Assembly: GCA_963920765.1 (NCBI GenBank)
Contig: OY987242.1
Coordinates: forward strand, 2,320,789-2,384,788
DNA from: Ulota crispa
Lineage: Eukaryota > Streptophyta > Bryopsida > Orthotrichales > Orthotrichaceae
DNA: 64,000 bases
Direction: 5' to 3'
Both the position numbers and the translations under genes were made by a program. The notes under the pieces were generated by a model that made no database searches, was not told the origin of the DNA, and was given only the letters and a program-made list of their open reading frames with translations. Below are positions 44,943 to 57,359 of this stretch, one piece after another (position 1 is the stretch's first letter; the number at the start of each line of letters is the position of its first letter).

Positions 44943-46325
44943 AACTATCTGGCACGTTTGTATGTAGAAGTGATAGCGAGAATTTACTTGAAGAATAGTG
45001 TGAGCATCGGTCGTCCCTTGTGTATTCTTTGAGTATCTTTTGCACTACTATGAGGCTTGAATGTCGTTGTGCCGTAACGAATGCATTTGTCAATACATCA
45101 TAATTTTTGTGCACATGATGGCCGGTAACTGCGTACATGTATTGGCGATATGATATGTAGACACAACTTGGAGATGAAATGTTCTTGAAATACTTTCATT
45201 GATTAACTTGAAATTTCAGAACATTCCTCAGCACCAAGTTGCGATTAACCAAAACATTTCACGATGTTTATTGCTGATGTTGCCTCGTGAGATGTCGTTG
45301 CTTAAGATCCATGCAGGCTCTTGCGAACTGCAGGAAGGTACACATATGAAGGTGAAGCCTGTAGGTATAAAATTAAAATTTGAAGACTATTACAATATCT
45401 ATTGAGTACAACATCTCTGACTTGGAGATACACTAAACTGCAAATTTTATTTTTTAATCTTATTGAATCGTAATAAAAGGAACAGTATTACTAGCACAAC
45501 TTTCCATTCGATTGACTTACTGGCCACTTAGGCACAATATATATGTACAACCTACCAAAATATGACGATAAGTTACATTACGTCTACCATTGCTCAACTC
45601 CACTAGAATAGCCCCAAGTTGCGATTTGCAACCTGTGATCCTCCAAATAGCATAAACACAAGCGCCTGCAAACGACATAGCGATCGTTAATTCCTCAATC
45701 CATACTCAATACTGATAATAAAAGTGTCCACTGCATTCTCTTTGATATCACCTTCTGTAATACAATGTCACATCCTCTCTTTCTCCTCAAACCCTAGTTA
45801 ATAAACATACCGGTTCAAAACTCTCTATTTTCCCACCATTACATTCTGTGGTATCTCAAGAGCTGACATACGAAACTAGCATGCGAACATGATGGTAATT
45901 ACCACAAGGGAACACTGTCAATGCGGTCATTTTTTTTTGTCAATTAGGACACTGTTTTGTCAATTCGGACACATTTCGTCAATTAGATTGGACACTGTTT
46001 TCCTGTAGTATATATGGTCAAAAAGCGTAAAGAGGGTTCTAGTTCGCCTTCCAAACACCCCAAGCAATTCACTAATTTTACAGAAATGTATCGGTATAAC
46101 GTTGTGAAACTCCGTAAAATCACACATGTACTTTGGGCTCATAGGACGAAACATTAACCCCTAAAGACTAAGGATCCATGACCAACTCAATTCATCAAAT
46201 GGGGAAAAATCAAATCCTGTCATCCTGATATATCACCAGCATCTCTGAAGAAACGCATGAAAGTACAAAAGAGTCTTCACATGTAGTACTCAAAACTGCT
46301 AAAGAAACATGAGACCCAAGGTGCT
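44943..46325. other. Convergent intergenic region, MCM9 / L18a-like
   Basis: No gene recognised. At 46154 TTAACCCCTAAAGACTAAGG resembles one terminus of the TTAA-flanked elements, but no inverted partner was found. The repeat GTCAATTCGGACACATTTCG with relatives lies at 45935-45995. Confidence 0.5.
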
Positions 46326-47468
46326 TCAGAAATTGAAGAGGTCTGGTGTAAGGAAAAGTACCGCAATAGCGCAAGCCGTCAACCCTGTCGTCTCTCGGTG
46401 GTCATAGCTGAGACAGAAGAAAATGAAAGCTCCAACGTACCATGGTACTGAAGCGATGAAAAACCCCAGAAAGAATCTGTGCCCCAGAAAATTGTCACAG
46501 GATTGATATGAGAACAGAATCATCACCACTCAGACTACACCACAATAAAATTCTACAATAGAGTTCAGGCAAAGCGAAATAGGATTACACTAAGAAAATT
46601 GAAGCATGTTTGACAATATGAGACAGGATTTCACAAATAAACTTACAAGAACCACCCAAAGCCAAGACCACAGAAGGGCAAAGGATCCGAATCGTATGTT
46701 CGTCTGTTCGGATTCTCTTCAACGGGATATCCTGAAAAATATGCAGAAAATGGTCGAAACAAAGATGAGCACACTCAGCTAGCGTTACATTCGAGGCAAT
46801 CCCAGTCGCTCTTAACCCCGAAAAGACCAAAGTTAACTAAATCTTCCATTTCGTACTCAGCCCTTAAGCAGCATAAGGATTACTAAGACAACCAAAAACC
46901 ACACAGATATAACTTGCCTATTTCAAAATCTACGTCTCATTATTTGGTTTTTAGAAAGAATCTCGAACACAAATACTCCATTCTCGAATCTACATCTTGT
47001 TGTTTCGTGTTACAAAGAATGTCTTACATAATTAAACAACAGAAGAAAAATATAACGAAGTCCATACATAGAAAGAGAGTAGAAGTTAACCCTAAGCCTC
47101 AGAACCGACCATAGGAGAGAATCTAGAGGATTAACCCTATTGCACATCTTCTCTATAGTCATGCACATGACCGTAATACATTAGCAAAAAAAAACCCTCG
47201 ACGGCGAAGATCACAGTAACTTGCATCATCGAGAGCTGGCGACCTAACCAAGACTTGAAAAACAAGCAATCGCAGCTGGAGTGGCACTAAAGGACCGAAC
47301 GATCGCTAATTCAGAGCAATCAAAGGGGGGATTGAAACGGGCACCTGTTACAGATTGGCTGTAGCCGCCCTGATTGTACTGGGGAGCTTGGCTGGGTGGC
47401 ACAGGCTGCGGCATCCCTTGCTGATGCTGAAACGTGCCATAGTAACCCTCCTTCCCTTGCTGCGCCAT
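46326..47468 (-). CDS. 60S ribosomal protein L18a-like small membrane protein
   Basis: Three exons give 119 residues: 47345-47468, 46647-46731, 46326-46476. The amino-terminus is Gln/Pro/Gly/Tyr-rich (MAQQGKEGYYGTFQHQQGMP) and probably disordered and cytosolic. YDSDPLPFCGLGFGWFLFFL is the plant L18a-like hallmark, followed by GFFIASVPWYVGAFIFFC and a second hydrophobic helix (TACAIAVLFLTPDLF). Despite the database name, the family is a two-helix membrane protein, not a ribosomal subunit; its role is poorly known. All junctions are in phase with GT-AG introns. The upstream frame to 47681 is leader sequence. Ends convergent with MCM9. Confidence 0.87.
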
Positions 47469-47891
47469 CGCTGCGATGATATTACTTCCTCTTCCCAGTA
47501 CTAAAACAACCGAAAATGCACAAAACTTGCAGCACAAGCGATACACTGAGAGAGCTTGACTACTGAAGGATTCCGAGACGCAAGCAAATGGAGACCTCAC
47601 ACGTCGGGGAGTTGGAGATCCGACTAAAGGAGAGCAAGAGGTGAAGGTGGGGACCAGGGAGAAAGCGGCGGAGCAATTCATAAAGCCTACGCTGTTCCGA
47701 GATTCCAGGAATCACCAGATTCTGAAGATTTACACCAGCCATCTTGGATCTACGAATTTGAAGATGCTGACGTGGGCGATGTGCACTTGACTTTGTGCAT
47801 GAGCCCCCAGAGTGGTGCCAGCTGGAAAGAGCAGCGTGGATGAATATTGCAGATGAAATTTATGCGATGAAGATATCAAGCTCTTTAGTAA
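47469..47891. other. Upstream region of L18a-like gene
   Basis: Likely leader and promoter, cut off on the far side by the TTAA element at 47892. A frame at 47560-47742 on the minus strand has no family support. Confidence 0.45.
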
Positions 47892-48757
47892 CCCCTAAAT
47901 GCCCAAGGTTGTTTTTCTCGTTTTTGGAAGGTAGTTTTGAAGTTTTTGAATTGTCCTTGTAAGATCATTATTAAACATCAAAATAAAATTGTAAACTATT
48001 CAATCTTGAACTTCAAGGTTTCTAAATGGTGCTATCCAAAAATAATCCAAATTGGTCTTGCAAATTTTAAGATATTTGCGATTGAATGATGGTTAGTATA
48101 GAATTTTTTCTTAATTTGGAACTGCCTGAAACTTGTAATGCAAATTACTAACTTTTGGATACAAAATTGGGAAACAACCACTTAGGAAGCTTTAGTGTTT
48201 ATTGTTGATACTTGAAAACTAATGGCCCCCCCTTCCATATCCATGGCCATAGTTTCACAAATGAGCCTGCAACACAATTGTCAAAGCACAACCATCTAAT
48301 ACAAAGAATTGTCCAATTTAAGCGCGCGTTTTTAGATATTTTTAGATGTCAAAATTTCAATATAAAGGCCTTTATTGCCTAAGGGAGTGCCTAAGAGAAA
48401 TCTTCACCTTTTTCTCAACTTGATGCCCATCTTTTCAATATGGCAACTTGTCATAGGCTTTGTGACACTATTCACAACTCCATTCGTGACACTATTCACA
48501 ACTCCATTCATGATACTATTCATAACACCTTTCATGACTCTATTCATGACACAAAATGTATGCTTGCAATTAACCTTTCATAAAAAAAATTGGAATAAGA
48601 TATGGAAAAATTTAAAATTGAATAGTGAAGCTAACTTTAGTGCGCAACTTTTCAAAAAAATAAACCTAAAAACAACAAGATATGTACATTCAATAGGGTT
48701 TTTAAATTTTCTAAATTTTTTTGAGCACCAAAATTTGGAGCCTTGCGCATTTAGAGG
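47892..48757. mobile_element. TTAA-flanked TIR element, copy B (866 bp)
   Basis: GTAA (a mutated TTAA, 47888-47891), then CCCCTAAATGCCCAAGG. The right end on the complement is TTAA (48758-48761), then CCTCTAAATGCGCAAGG. Collinear with copy A at 18945-19851. The array of GACACTATTCACAACTCCAT units (48465-48550) is longer here. No transposase. Confidence 0.82.
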
Positions 48758-48761
48758 TTAA

Positions 48762-50278
48762 AGATGATGGTTGATAGCCCCTCCAACGTTGCACTTCATA
48801 TTTGACGCTTCAAGAGATACGGTAGCGAAATAGGCCTGGTTTGATGGAGATGACATGTAATCTTATTTCACAAAGTTAGAAGAGTGTTACAAGGATCCCC
48901 TCATTATAAATTCATGTGTATATTCTCAAATTTGTAAAGTCTGTTTGCAAGAATGATACTTCAATTCTTTAAAATCCTTCTTATTAGAAATTTCTATTAG
49001 GTCATTTTTAATCTTGTTGTGAAAATGTTTCATCTTATAAAATTTAAACCCACATGTTTGTACTTGTAGCAACAAGCTACTAATGTATATCACAAAGAAG
49101 ATGATACAACACAAAATTTGGTGTGGAACTTGTTGATTTTTTTTGGACGTATGGTTTTAATATCATTTCATTGCTCATAAATGTACCAAAAAATATAGCA
49201 GTTTTTATCTTAAAGTTAATCACATAGGGCATCCATGCCGTGTTGTTACTAATACAAAACTTTTATGCCTATGGTTTTCAATACAATTTTAACAATTTTA
49301 ATATGGATACAATTTGTATTACCAACATCTTTTATGTTTTGGTGCAAGCCCCTCAAAATGTCCATATTTTGAATTAAGTCTCATTTACATATTAAAAGCA
49401 AGAATCAAATTTTTATTACCATTATTATGTACAAGTTAAAGGTTAAAAACAGAAGTCATATTAAGCCTTAGCAAAATACACAAGTTTTCGGAGCACCTTT
49501 AACTCTAAACAAAAACTTATAAACTCTAGGTTCCCATCCAAAATCTAAAAAGTTTAGGATCGAGTTATGGCTCAAGTAAAAATTATCAAAAACCTTGGTC
49601 TTAATTGGAGTCCCAAGTTAAATCTTCCAAAATATTTAGATAAAACTCCCTTGAAGAACTACTATTCTCCTCTTCCCCCTATCCCCACTAAAAGAGTGAT
49701 AGAAATGTCATTTAATTTTTTCTTTGTCTACTAAACATTTCAAAGGTCTAAACTCAAGGTTTTTTTTTGAGTTTCACATTTTCAAAAAAACTTATGTATG
49801 GCGCCCTTGAAAATTTTATCATCTCCAAGGTTCTTTCCTACACGCGGAGTGCACTCCCTTTTTATTTATTGTACACATGCAATCAAATGAAGGGTTATTA
49901 TAATTACCTTGGTCCTAAATTTTTGACATGGCTTTATAAAAAGTAAGCATTATTGAAATGGGTGTGGGCTCTTTATAAATAATGAAGGGTAGGGCATAAT
50001 AATGAGAATTATAAATTTTTTGGTTGTACAATAGCCTTGCCAATATTCAAAAAACAAAATCTACACTTCTATTGGATATATTTTAAATTTTAATGGTTAG
50101 CTAAAGTATCCCATGTATTCCATGTTTTGAGTATGACAAAGTATCCCATGTTTGATCCATGTCCAAGTATCCAGTGTCAGCTGTATTCAGCAGTAGCTTA
50201 GGATCATAAGGTTAATAAATGGTGCATAGGTAATGATACAGGATTGGACATGTGGATGAAGCTTTTGTTGATGTTCAT
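48762..50278. other. AT-rich DNA, no gene
   Basis: No coding region, TIR pair or tandem array was found. Confidence 0.55.
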
Positions 50279-51151
50279 GTACAATACCAGGTAGTATAGT
50301 TACATAATGCAAGTTTTGACATTCCCATCAAGTTTGTATAACAAAAATTATAAATGGTATTATAATCTCATATTGTTGGTATATGATTCTCATGCAATTC
50401 CAATCAACCATACCAAATTTTTGTTACTAAAAGCAAAAATTCTATTTTTGGTAAATTGTTTTGTGTCAAATTCATGGTTTTACAAGAAAGTTGATTTAAA
50501 AACATTGGTGATGAATTTTTGAGATTTGATTGCATGGATGTGTTCAGGACCTCCATACGCACATCTATCCTTCTAATAGACATCTTCAAAAAGTTCAAAT
50601 TTCCTCGAATGGAGACTTGAACGTTGGTGTAATCATGACCAAATTTAGTAAAATAAGTATCCCAAAATTTTTAGTAACTTTTGGCAAAATAAACTTATCA
50701 TCATGCTCAATGGTACAAAATCAATCATAGTGTGTGAGTCAAATAGCATAATCTAATTACCATAAAGAAATATTTATTTTACTAAATTTGGTCATGATGA
50801 CTCTAGCATTCTAATTTCCATTGAAAGACTTTTGGACATTTTGAAGATGTCTATTAGAAGGATGGATGTACGCACGGAGCTCCCCAACACATCCATGCAA
50901 TGAAATCTCAAAAATTCATCACCAATGTTTTTAAATCAGCTTTCTTGTAAAACCATGAATTTGACACAATTTTTTTTACCAAAAATAGAATTTTTGCTTT
51001 CAGTAACCAAAATTTGGTATGATTGATTGGGATTGCATGAGAATCGTATACCAACAATATGAGATTATAATACCATTTATATTTTTTGTTATACAAACTT
51101 GTTGGGAGTGCCAAAACATGCATTACGTAACTATACTACCTGGTGTTGTAC
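50279..51151. mobile_element. Large foldback element, 873 bp, arms of about 300 bp
   Basis: Left end GTACAATACCAGGTAGTATA and right end complement GTACAACACCAGGTAGTATA. The arms pair to about 50630 and 50800, through CATATTGTTGGTATA and TGACACAAT / TTGTGTCAA. The central 170 bases hold the less-matched GGTCATGAT region. No coding capacity; the target duplication is not clear (AGCTTTTG left and AGCTTGTG right lie nearby but out of register). Confidence 0.8.
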
Positions 51152-52043
51152 AAGCTTGTGGCTTATGCTTAGGATTAGCTTGGGGCTTGAGGGCTAGGTT
51201 GTGCTTTAGCAACTTCCGCTTGCACGCTTGCATGTTTTGTGGTTTTGATTGCACGGTTTATATCAAATTCTGCCACAACGCTTTCTATTCACGCAAGGTT
51301 TCTGGACTTTGTAAGGGTTCATGTGCAATGCTATCTCTATCTACGGGTTCATTTCCCAAGCTTTCTCTGATTTCTTTGCATGCTCAACTTAAAAGGGGTT
51401 TGTGGTTGACGTGGAATGGGTTTCACTACTTTTTCCTTCATCCTATATTGAATTTGCAAATATGCTTTTAGGTATACTATATGCTTTTCCATGCTTTTTG
51501 TTTTCTCTCAAGTTCTTGTTTGAAATATTATGAGATTAATTAAAATTTATTTTTTGAAGTGTTTGGTCTTTGATTACATGTGTGTAATTTTATTTGTGTC
51601 ATTGTGTATCTATAAAGAACATAGAGTATACAAAAATATCACAAGAACTTAATTCAAATGAAGCCTAGGGTACATGAAATTGTCAAAATTTAGAAATTTA
51701 GGTAAATATAGCCAAATAGAAATTTTAAAAATTACCTACATAGCCCCCATCTTATAGGGGCTTGAATGCACGCTACCCACAAACATCATATATAGTGCAC
51801 TCCTTGTGCTTTCCTAGAGATTTTTCAAAATTCATTCAAAAATTGGGAAGGGAACACAACAAATTGTCTGTTGAATATGTAAAATTGAACCAACAAAGTA
51901 ATTTAAACGGTAAGTAGCAAAAGAAAATCAACAATGTAAAGTTGGTGGCCATTTATAGCAATGAGAAGGTATGTGTATTGTAACGTGAGTGTAGCAACTT
52001 TATGCAGGGATTTCTTTTGGCACAAATTGCTTCAAACGCGTTG
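51152..52043. other. No gene recognised
   Basis: A frame at 51019-51471 starts inside the foldback arm and ends in hydrophobic sequence without a family match. The rest is AT-rich. Confidence 0.5.
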
Positions 52044-52262
52044 TTCATTAAATTGGGAAAAATCTTACATAGTGGGACTTTTGAATTTTTCACTTTTAAG
52101 AGTTTTTAGGTGATCTAGAGCAGATATTACAATGATTTCTTCATGACCTTACATCAATAGTGAATTACCTTATAGGAGTTGTCAAAACTCACTTCAAATC
52201 ACCAAGCATCCTCAAAAATACAAAATTGAGTACTCCCAAAATAAGTTTTGGGAAAGTATAAT
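52044..52262. repeat. Diverged relative of the TTAAATTGGG inverted-repeat element
   Basis: CATTAAATTGGGAAAAATCT and GGGACTTTTGAATTTTTCAC match the left half of 20066-20569. An inverted partner, AAAATTGAGTACTCCCAAAA, follows near 52222-52242. The right terminus is not preserved. Confidence 0.6.
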
Positions 52263-52273
52263 TTCCGTTTTAA

Positions 52274-52678
52274 CCTGTTAAGGACTGGTTGACCAGTTCC
52301 TAGTGGATTTTGACTCTTTTCAGTTTGTAGAGAGAGTATGTCAAGGAATTTGATGACGTGGCAAAGGGGACAGGTCTAGGGAATTGGAAAGTGAAGAGTT
52401 TAGGACAATGACCATGCCAATCTGAGGTGGCATGTGGCTAGAGGGTTGAAAAAACTAAAAGAGTACCTCCTGAGAATACACCAATAAGTGCAAAAAGATG
52501 GTCATAACAACTAAAGAGTGAGCATAATTCATGATGCATAACACTAAACGTTGTAAGATACTTCCATCTATACGGTCAAATCTATGATAGACATCTATAT
52601 TCAATAACCCTAAAATGTCCTCCAAGTAGAAATACAAAGGATTGCCCACCTCCAGAATCAACCACAGTCGTTAAAGGG
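52274..52678. mobile_element. TTAA-flanked TIR element, 405 bp
   Basis: TTAA (52270-52273), then CCTGTTAAGGACTGGTTGA. On the complement the right end is TTAA (52679-52682), then CCCTTTAACGACTGTGGTTGA. Third TTAA-flanked type in the window, with termini different from the other two. Non-coding. Confidence 0.65.
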
Positions 52679-52887
52679 TTAATAAATTATGGGTTTTCAA
52701 CTTAATCTTATTTGAGTAGTTTGTGATGCTATAGATGTCTTTTATTGGTTTGCATTACAAAGATATTAGATTTGTTATATTATTCTGAAAGCTTCATGCA
52801 CCTTTTACCTTTAGAATTGTATAACAAATCTATCGTGCCTCCAAAATTTATGTAACTGCTTGCAAATTGTTACATAAGCAATTGCCA

Positions 52888-53206
52888 TTAAGGTAGGAAC
52901 ATCCATAAGCTTCAATGTCCTCATAACCGTTGCCTTTGAAATCTTGGAAAATCTGTGGAAATGAATAGATGTAATGACAAGGATGTACAACATGTGAACA
53001 TGAATTCTTAAAAGTGGTTATGGGTGCAATGGCAGTTTGCTCTTTAAAAATTCACAACTTATTCTTATAGTATCCAAATAATGATTCCAAAATGCAAACT
53101 TATCATTTTTCTCTTGCTAATAGGATCTTATAATTTGCTAGATGTTTATTAATAGTCATCATGTTCAAAACCCTTAGTTTGATGTTTATGGGTGCTCCTA
53201 CTTTAA
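52888..53206. mobile_element. TIR element TTAAGGTAGGAAC, copy 1
   Basis: TTAAGGTAGGAACATCCATA at the left is matched by TATGGGTGCTCCTACTTTAA at the right. A collinear copy lies at 54317-54634. Internal landmarks are TCTTGGAAAATCTGTGGAAA and TTCAAAACCC. Target duplication not resolved. Confidence 0.75.
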
Positions 53207-54316
53207 ATAAAGAGTTACCATCCTTTCTTTTGCATCCTTGTCGCATCGGAAAACTTACAATGTTAGTATCGCGTGTACATCAAAAAAGATCAAAGTAGTT
53301 AAATCTATCTAAATATTAATTAAAATCAATTATTGCACAGCACATGCTTGATTTCAATTTTTTTTTCATGTTGAAATCGTTTAAATATGCGAGATTCACA
53401 TTAACTACTTTATATTAACTTTCACGAGAATAGTATTCAAAAATTCTAACAATATTTTCTTATACAACTTCAGCTATAGAAAAAAAATAGAATAATAAAG
53501 CAAAATTTATTCAGAAGCGTAACAACTATTGCAAATTAGCTTAAATGCAAAATATACTTCAATTTTTTTTCTAAACCACTAAGCTCTCAATCAACCATTT
53601 GTTGGTTGCTGCTTGTTTTTGCAAGTTGCTTGGGATGCAATTTTTTTTTCTTAATAAAAAATAATTTCAAAAAGGAAAGCAAGTTTACTTTCCAACCCTA
53701 TTTAAATCATGTCAATTCAAGTTAAACTCCACCACGGAGAATTTTTCAAAGACAAACATTCCAACATTTGCTAGTGCAGTTTTAAAAATGTACTAACTTG
53801 GAAAACAAATGATGTTTTCTCTCCTATCAAAAAAATTCATTTCTAAATTCTAGAAGAAATTTTCTATTTTTAACCTATCACAATTTTTAAATTCTATAAA
53901 TAAAATTTACAATTTGGATGAACATCAAATCGTAAATTCTTCTAAATTCATTAAATAAGAGTCCAAAACCTTTTTTGAATATTTGACTATATGGATAACT
54001 ACTAAACATCATGATTCTTGTTTTCTCTTTTGAAGCAAATTTCATCAAAGTTACAAAAGTATCATTATATAACGCATCTATATTTTGCTCTTATCCATTG
54101 GGCATTTGGTGGTTAAAAGTTGGATGAGTAAAAGTATATTACTAGGGAAAAACTATGTTTACAACATTTTAGCATGACTAAACATATTAAACAATGACCA
54201 AATGAAATGAGTAACTATGGACATTTTTTCACTCATTGTGAACATCATTTTTTAAAAATTGTTTCTATTGAGACAATGGAAAGCAAGATTGGTTTGAAAC
54301 AGTCTTCACCGTGTGA
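53207..54316. other. AT-rich spacer between two copies of one TIR element
   Basis: No gene found. Homopolymer-rich. Confidence 0.55.
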
Positions 54317-54634
54317 ATAAGGTAGGAACACCCATAAGCGTTAGTGTCCCCATCATTGTCACCTCTGAAATCTTGGAAAATTTGTGGAAATGAATAAATG
54401 TAATTACAAGGATATACAACATGTGAACATAAAACCTTAGTATTGGTTATGGGTGCAATGGCAATTTGCTTTTTTAAAATTCACAACTTTTCTCACAGTA
54501 TCCAAATAATACATTTGAAGGTGCAAACTCAATATTTTTTGTTCCTAACTGAATCCTATAATTTGCTAGCTATTTATTAATACTCATCATGTTCAAAACC
54601 CTTAAACTAATGCTTATGGGTGCTCCTACCTTAA
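54317..54634. mobile_element. TIR element TTAAGGTAGGAAC, copy 2
   Basis: AATAAGGTAGGAACACCCAT at the left, ATGGGTGCTCCTACCTTAA at the right. Same interior as copy 1 in the same orientation (TACAACATGTGAACAT; TAATTTGCTAGCTATTTATT). The pair could also come from one segmental duplication. Confidence 0.75.
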
Positions 54635-54750
54635 TGGATGACGACTATGACTTTTCATGGAGAACTCCAATTTTTGAAGTCAAAAATACCTTCTCTAAGC
54701 TGATTTATTTGCCACAATTTTACCTCATTTTGACACCGGGTATTTGAAAT

Positions 54751-54819
54751 CTTGAATAGTACAAAAGTTTGGATGACATTGTCTTGAATAATACAAAAGT
54801 TTGGATGACATTGTTCTAG
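54751..54819. repeat. Tandem duplication, about 36-bp unit
   Basis: TCTTGAATAGTACAAAAGTT followed by TGGATGACATTG occurs twice head to tail. Confidence 0.8.
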
Positions 54820-55048
54820 CAATTTAAAAAAAAAATTAGATTAACCAAAATTTGAATGAAGATTATTTTCATTAGCATGATTTATGAATGAATGTGCACA
54901 CACAATGAAGGATTCTATGCGTTTTTATTTCCTTGCTTGTATGCATGATAGGGTGAGTACTGCTTGCTAAATGAAAAACCAAAAGACATCTCGTCTTGGA
55001 GTTTCTTGGTGTAATCTATTTCTATGCAAGGAAGGGTAGAACTCGGTG

Positions 55049-55088
55049 TACACGTGGATAATGTACACGTGGATAATGTCCACGTAGT
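55049..55088. repeat. Short tandem repeat ACACGTGGATAATGT
   Basis: Two perfect units and a third partial one (CCACGTAG). The ACGTG cores resemble G-box hexamers, but there is no gene support to call a promoter. Confidence 0.7.
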
Positions 55089-56184
55089 AGAAGTCCAAAT
55101 GGCATGGAACTCATACCCCTGGTGGGGAGTGGCGGTAGTTTGAAAACATTCTTTGCTTCCTGTGTGTAAGTTACTAGTCTATGGCAACACCGACACTCTG
55201 TCTTTTGAAGTCTCTTAAAGGGTCAAACCTTCTGCTTCATTCCAAGCCTTTATGCTGCATTTTGCGCGGTACTATTTGTTCCAGGTCTTATGCACTTTGC
55301 GAGCATGGAGCCTTCACGCCGTCAAACCGTGGTAGCTCCGCCATATATAAAGACAGCCATGCCAAGGGCTAGTCTCATCAATTTGACTTTGCCTGTAGAC
55401 ATTTGATTTTATTCAATTTGCAAGCTTACGCGTGGAGAGACATTGCCACTGGAGGAGTCATTAGAGAAAATATGAACTCTCCACAAGGCCCTTAAGAGTT
55501 GACACTCTTAACATTTATTCAGCCTAGGCCAAGTACATTAAAAGCGTGTGTGAAGTATCTCTACCTTCTATGACTTTCCTATTGTACATCACAAAAACTA
55601 TGAATAGAAAATGGCAATCTAATACTATGTCACAATTTCTTAATTATTCTCCTACTATTGTACACAATCGTAACTAATGTTACCCTCACAAGTACTAGAT
55701 TAAAGATTTTAATATAGAGAAAAATGACCATGGTAATATGTACATGTAATTGTGACACCCAATGAAAATTGGACATGCCAATGTGAGCCATGATTGTAGT
55801 AAAAGGCATAATAGGGTGTAAGGAATTTTTATTACTCCAAAGTACAAATTAAAACAATTAAAGAGACCCCTTGAAAAGAGTTCTTAGTGGCCTTCTGGAG
55901 AGCTCATATTTCTTCAAATGTGTTAGTGTTTGAGCGTAGTTCTTATTATCAATTTGGAGCTGGTTCACTTGTTTGTAGTTTTGAGGAGAGATTGCGCAAG
56001 TATCTTAGAATTCTTGTTGATCTTGTTCTGTGAGAGACTTGAGTGACAATATTTTTGTCAACAATATAGTATGGACAAATGTGTTATTGCAATACATTCC
56101 AATCTCATAGTTAGGATATCATTCGTTGGTTCATATGGATGACTCTTTATCCATCCAGTAGATCACTATTAGGTGACGTCTCCA
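55089..56184. other. No firm gene; probable U3/LTR sequence of the copia element in the later part
   Basis: 55181-55372 has a short Ser/Arg/Cys-rich frame (MATPTLCLLKSLKGSN) that could be a transit-peptide-like exon, but nothing follows it. The LTR upstream boundary could not be placed because no second LTR is in the window. Confidence 0.4.
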
Positions 56185-56193
56185 GTATATAAG
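56185..56193 (+). promoter_or_regulatory. Probable LTR TATA box
   Basis: GTATATAAG lies 75 bases upstream of the LTR end and primer-binding site, the expected place for the retrotransposon promoter. Confidence 0.5.
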
Positions 56194-56267
56194 ACATTGC
56201 TATTCACTCAGCTTCTTAAGTCAATATGATTAGGACATTGCAATGTAGGATACACTTACTGTCTACA

Positions 56268-56279
56268 TGGTATCAGTGC
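56268..56279 (+). other. Retrotransposon primer-binding site (initiator tRNA-Met type)
   Basis: TGGTATCAGTGC follows an LTR-like end ...CTACA. The common plant Ty1/copia PBS is TGGTATCAGAGC, one mismatch away. It fixes the 3' end of the left LTR at 56267. Confidence 0.7.
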
Positions 56280-57359
56280 AGGCCGTGGAGTAGCCGTTGC
56301 GTTTAGAAAGCTCTATTTGAGTTTTTTGTTTGTTTATGCCGGAGAGCATAATCATTGCCAATTCTCCATTGTGCTGCAGTGCATGATCACTGTCCTTCAA
56401 TTATGCCGGAGTGCATGACCAGTTTCTTTGCAACCATTCACTCATCAATTTCACTTGTGCTACTCTGCACAATCCTTGACTTGATTCTTATCCTCTACAT
56501 TTTAGTTCTCTCTTCCGCTCCAGTCTCTCTTTATTGTTTGTTATCTTTCCATGTATCTCTATCATGGACCCTACAGTACATGACGTTTCAGAATCCATGA
56601 AACTTGTTGACCATTCCAACTACATTCTTTGGTATTACAAAATAGAATCCTTGCTTGAGTAGGAAAACATCTATTATGTTGTACTAATACCCGCACCTGC
56701 CAAGTCCGAGACCTCCTCCAAAGTGCCATCAAATAGCACCACGTCCGATGTCACCGGCAAGGGTCCTACCAATGATGAGTCCTCACCTCTATGCCACAAC
56801 GCTGCTCCTGGTGACAACCAACGCGTTTACAACTCCCGTGCCTACGCCAAGCGTATCATCACAATCTCGGTAAGAAACTCCATCTTTCTTAGCATAGTCT
56901 ACCTTAAAAACCTTTACCTGATCTAGCAATGCCTAGAGACAATATATAACATCAACAGCTCTTTTTGTCGACAGCCCTTGAAAAAAAAATTTCACGTTGT
57001 ACGTTTAGGTAAAGGCCGTAAGGTTGTTGATTTTCTGCAAGAAATCAATGGGATCACCACCCAACTAGCTGGTCTAGAATTTCAACTCTCTGATGAAAAC
57101 CTTGTAGATCAGACATTCTTCAATCTGCCCCAAAATTAGTCAGTATTTTGTAAGATCCAAAAGAGCATAGTGTCGTCTCTCACATTCTCTGCATTTGAAG
57201 GTCTCTTTTTGCAAATGAAGCATAATCAGGTGTTGCAATTAGCCCACGCTACAGACAAAGAGGTCCACCATATTTGCAATTTTGCACCTTGCGAAAGTGG
57301 GCGCGGCGGTGCCTGCTCTAGACGTTATTTTGATGGATATTCTTTCATCATGTAAATAC

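Noticed and set aside
46154-46177. TTAACCCCTAAAGACTAAGG as an end of another TTAA element
   Set aside because: No inverted partner was found nearby; the similar CTTAACCCCGAAAAGACC at about 46808 has the same orientation and lies within an L18a-like intron.
47244-47681. 145-residue minus-strand frame starting MNCSAAFSLV
   Set aside because: It runs through the leader and first exon of the L18a-like gene and past its splice donor. The conserved start is MAQQGKEGYY at 47468.
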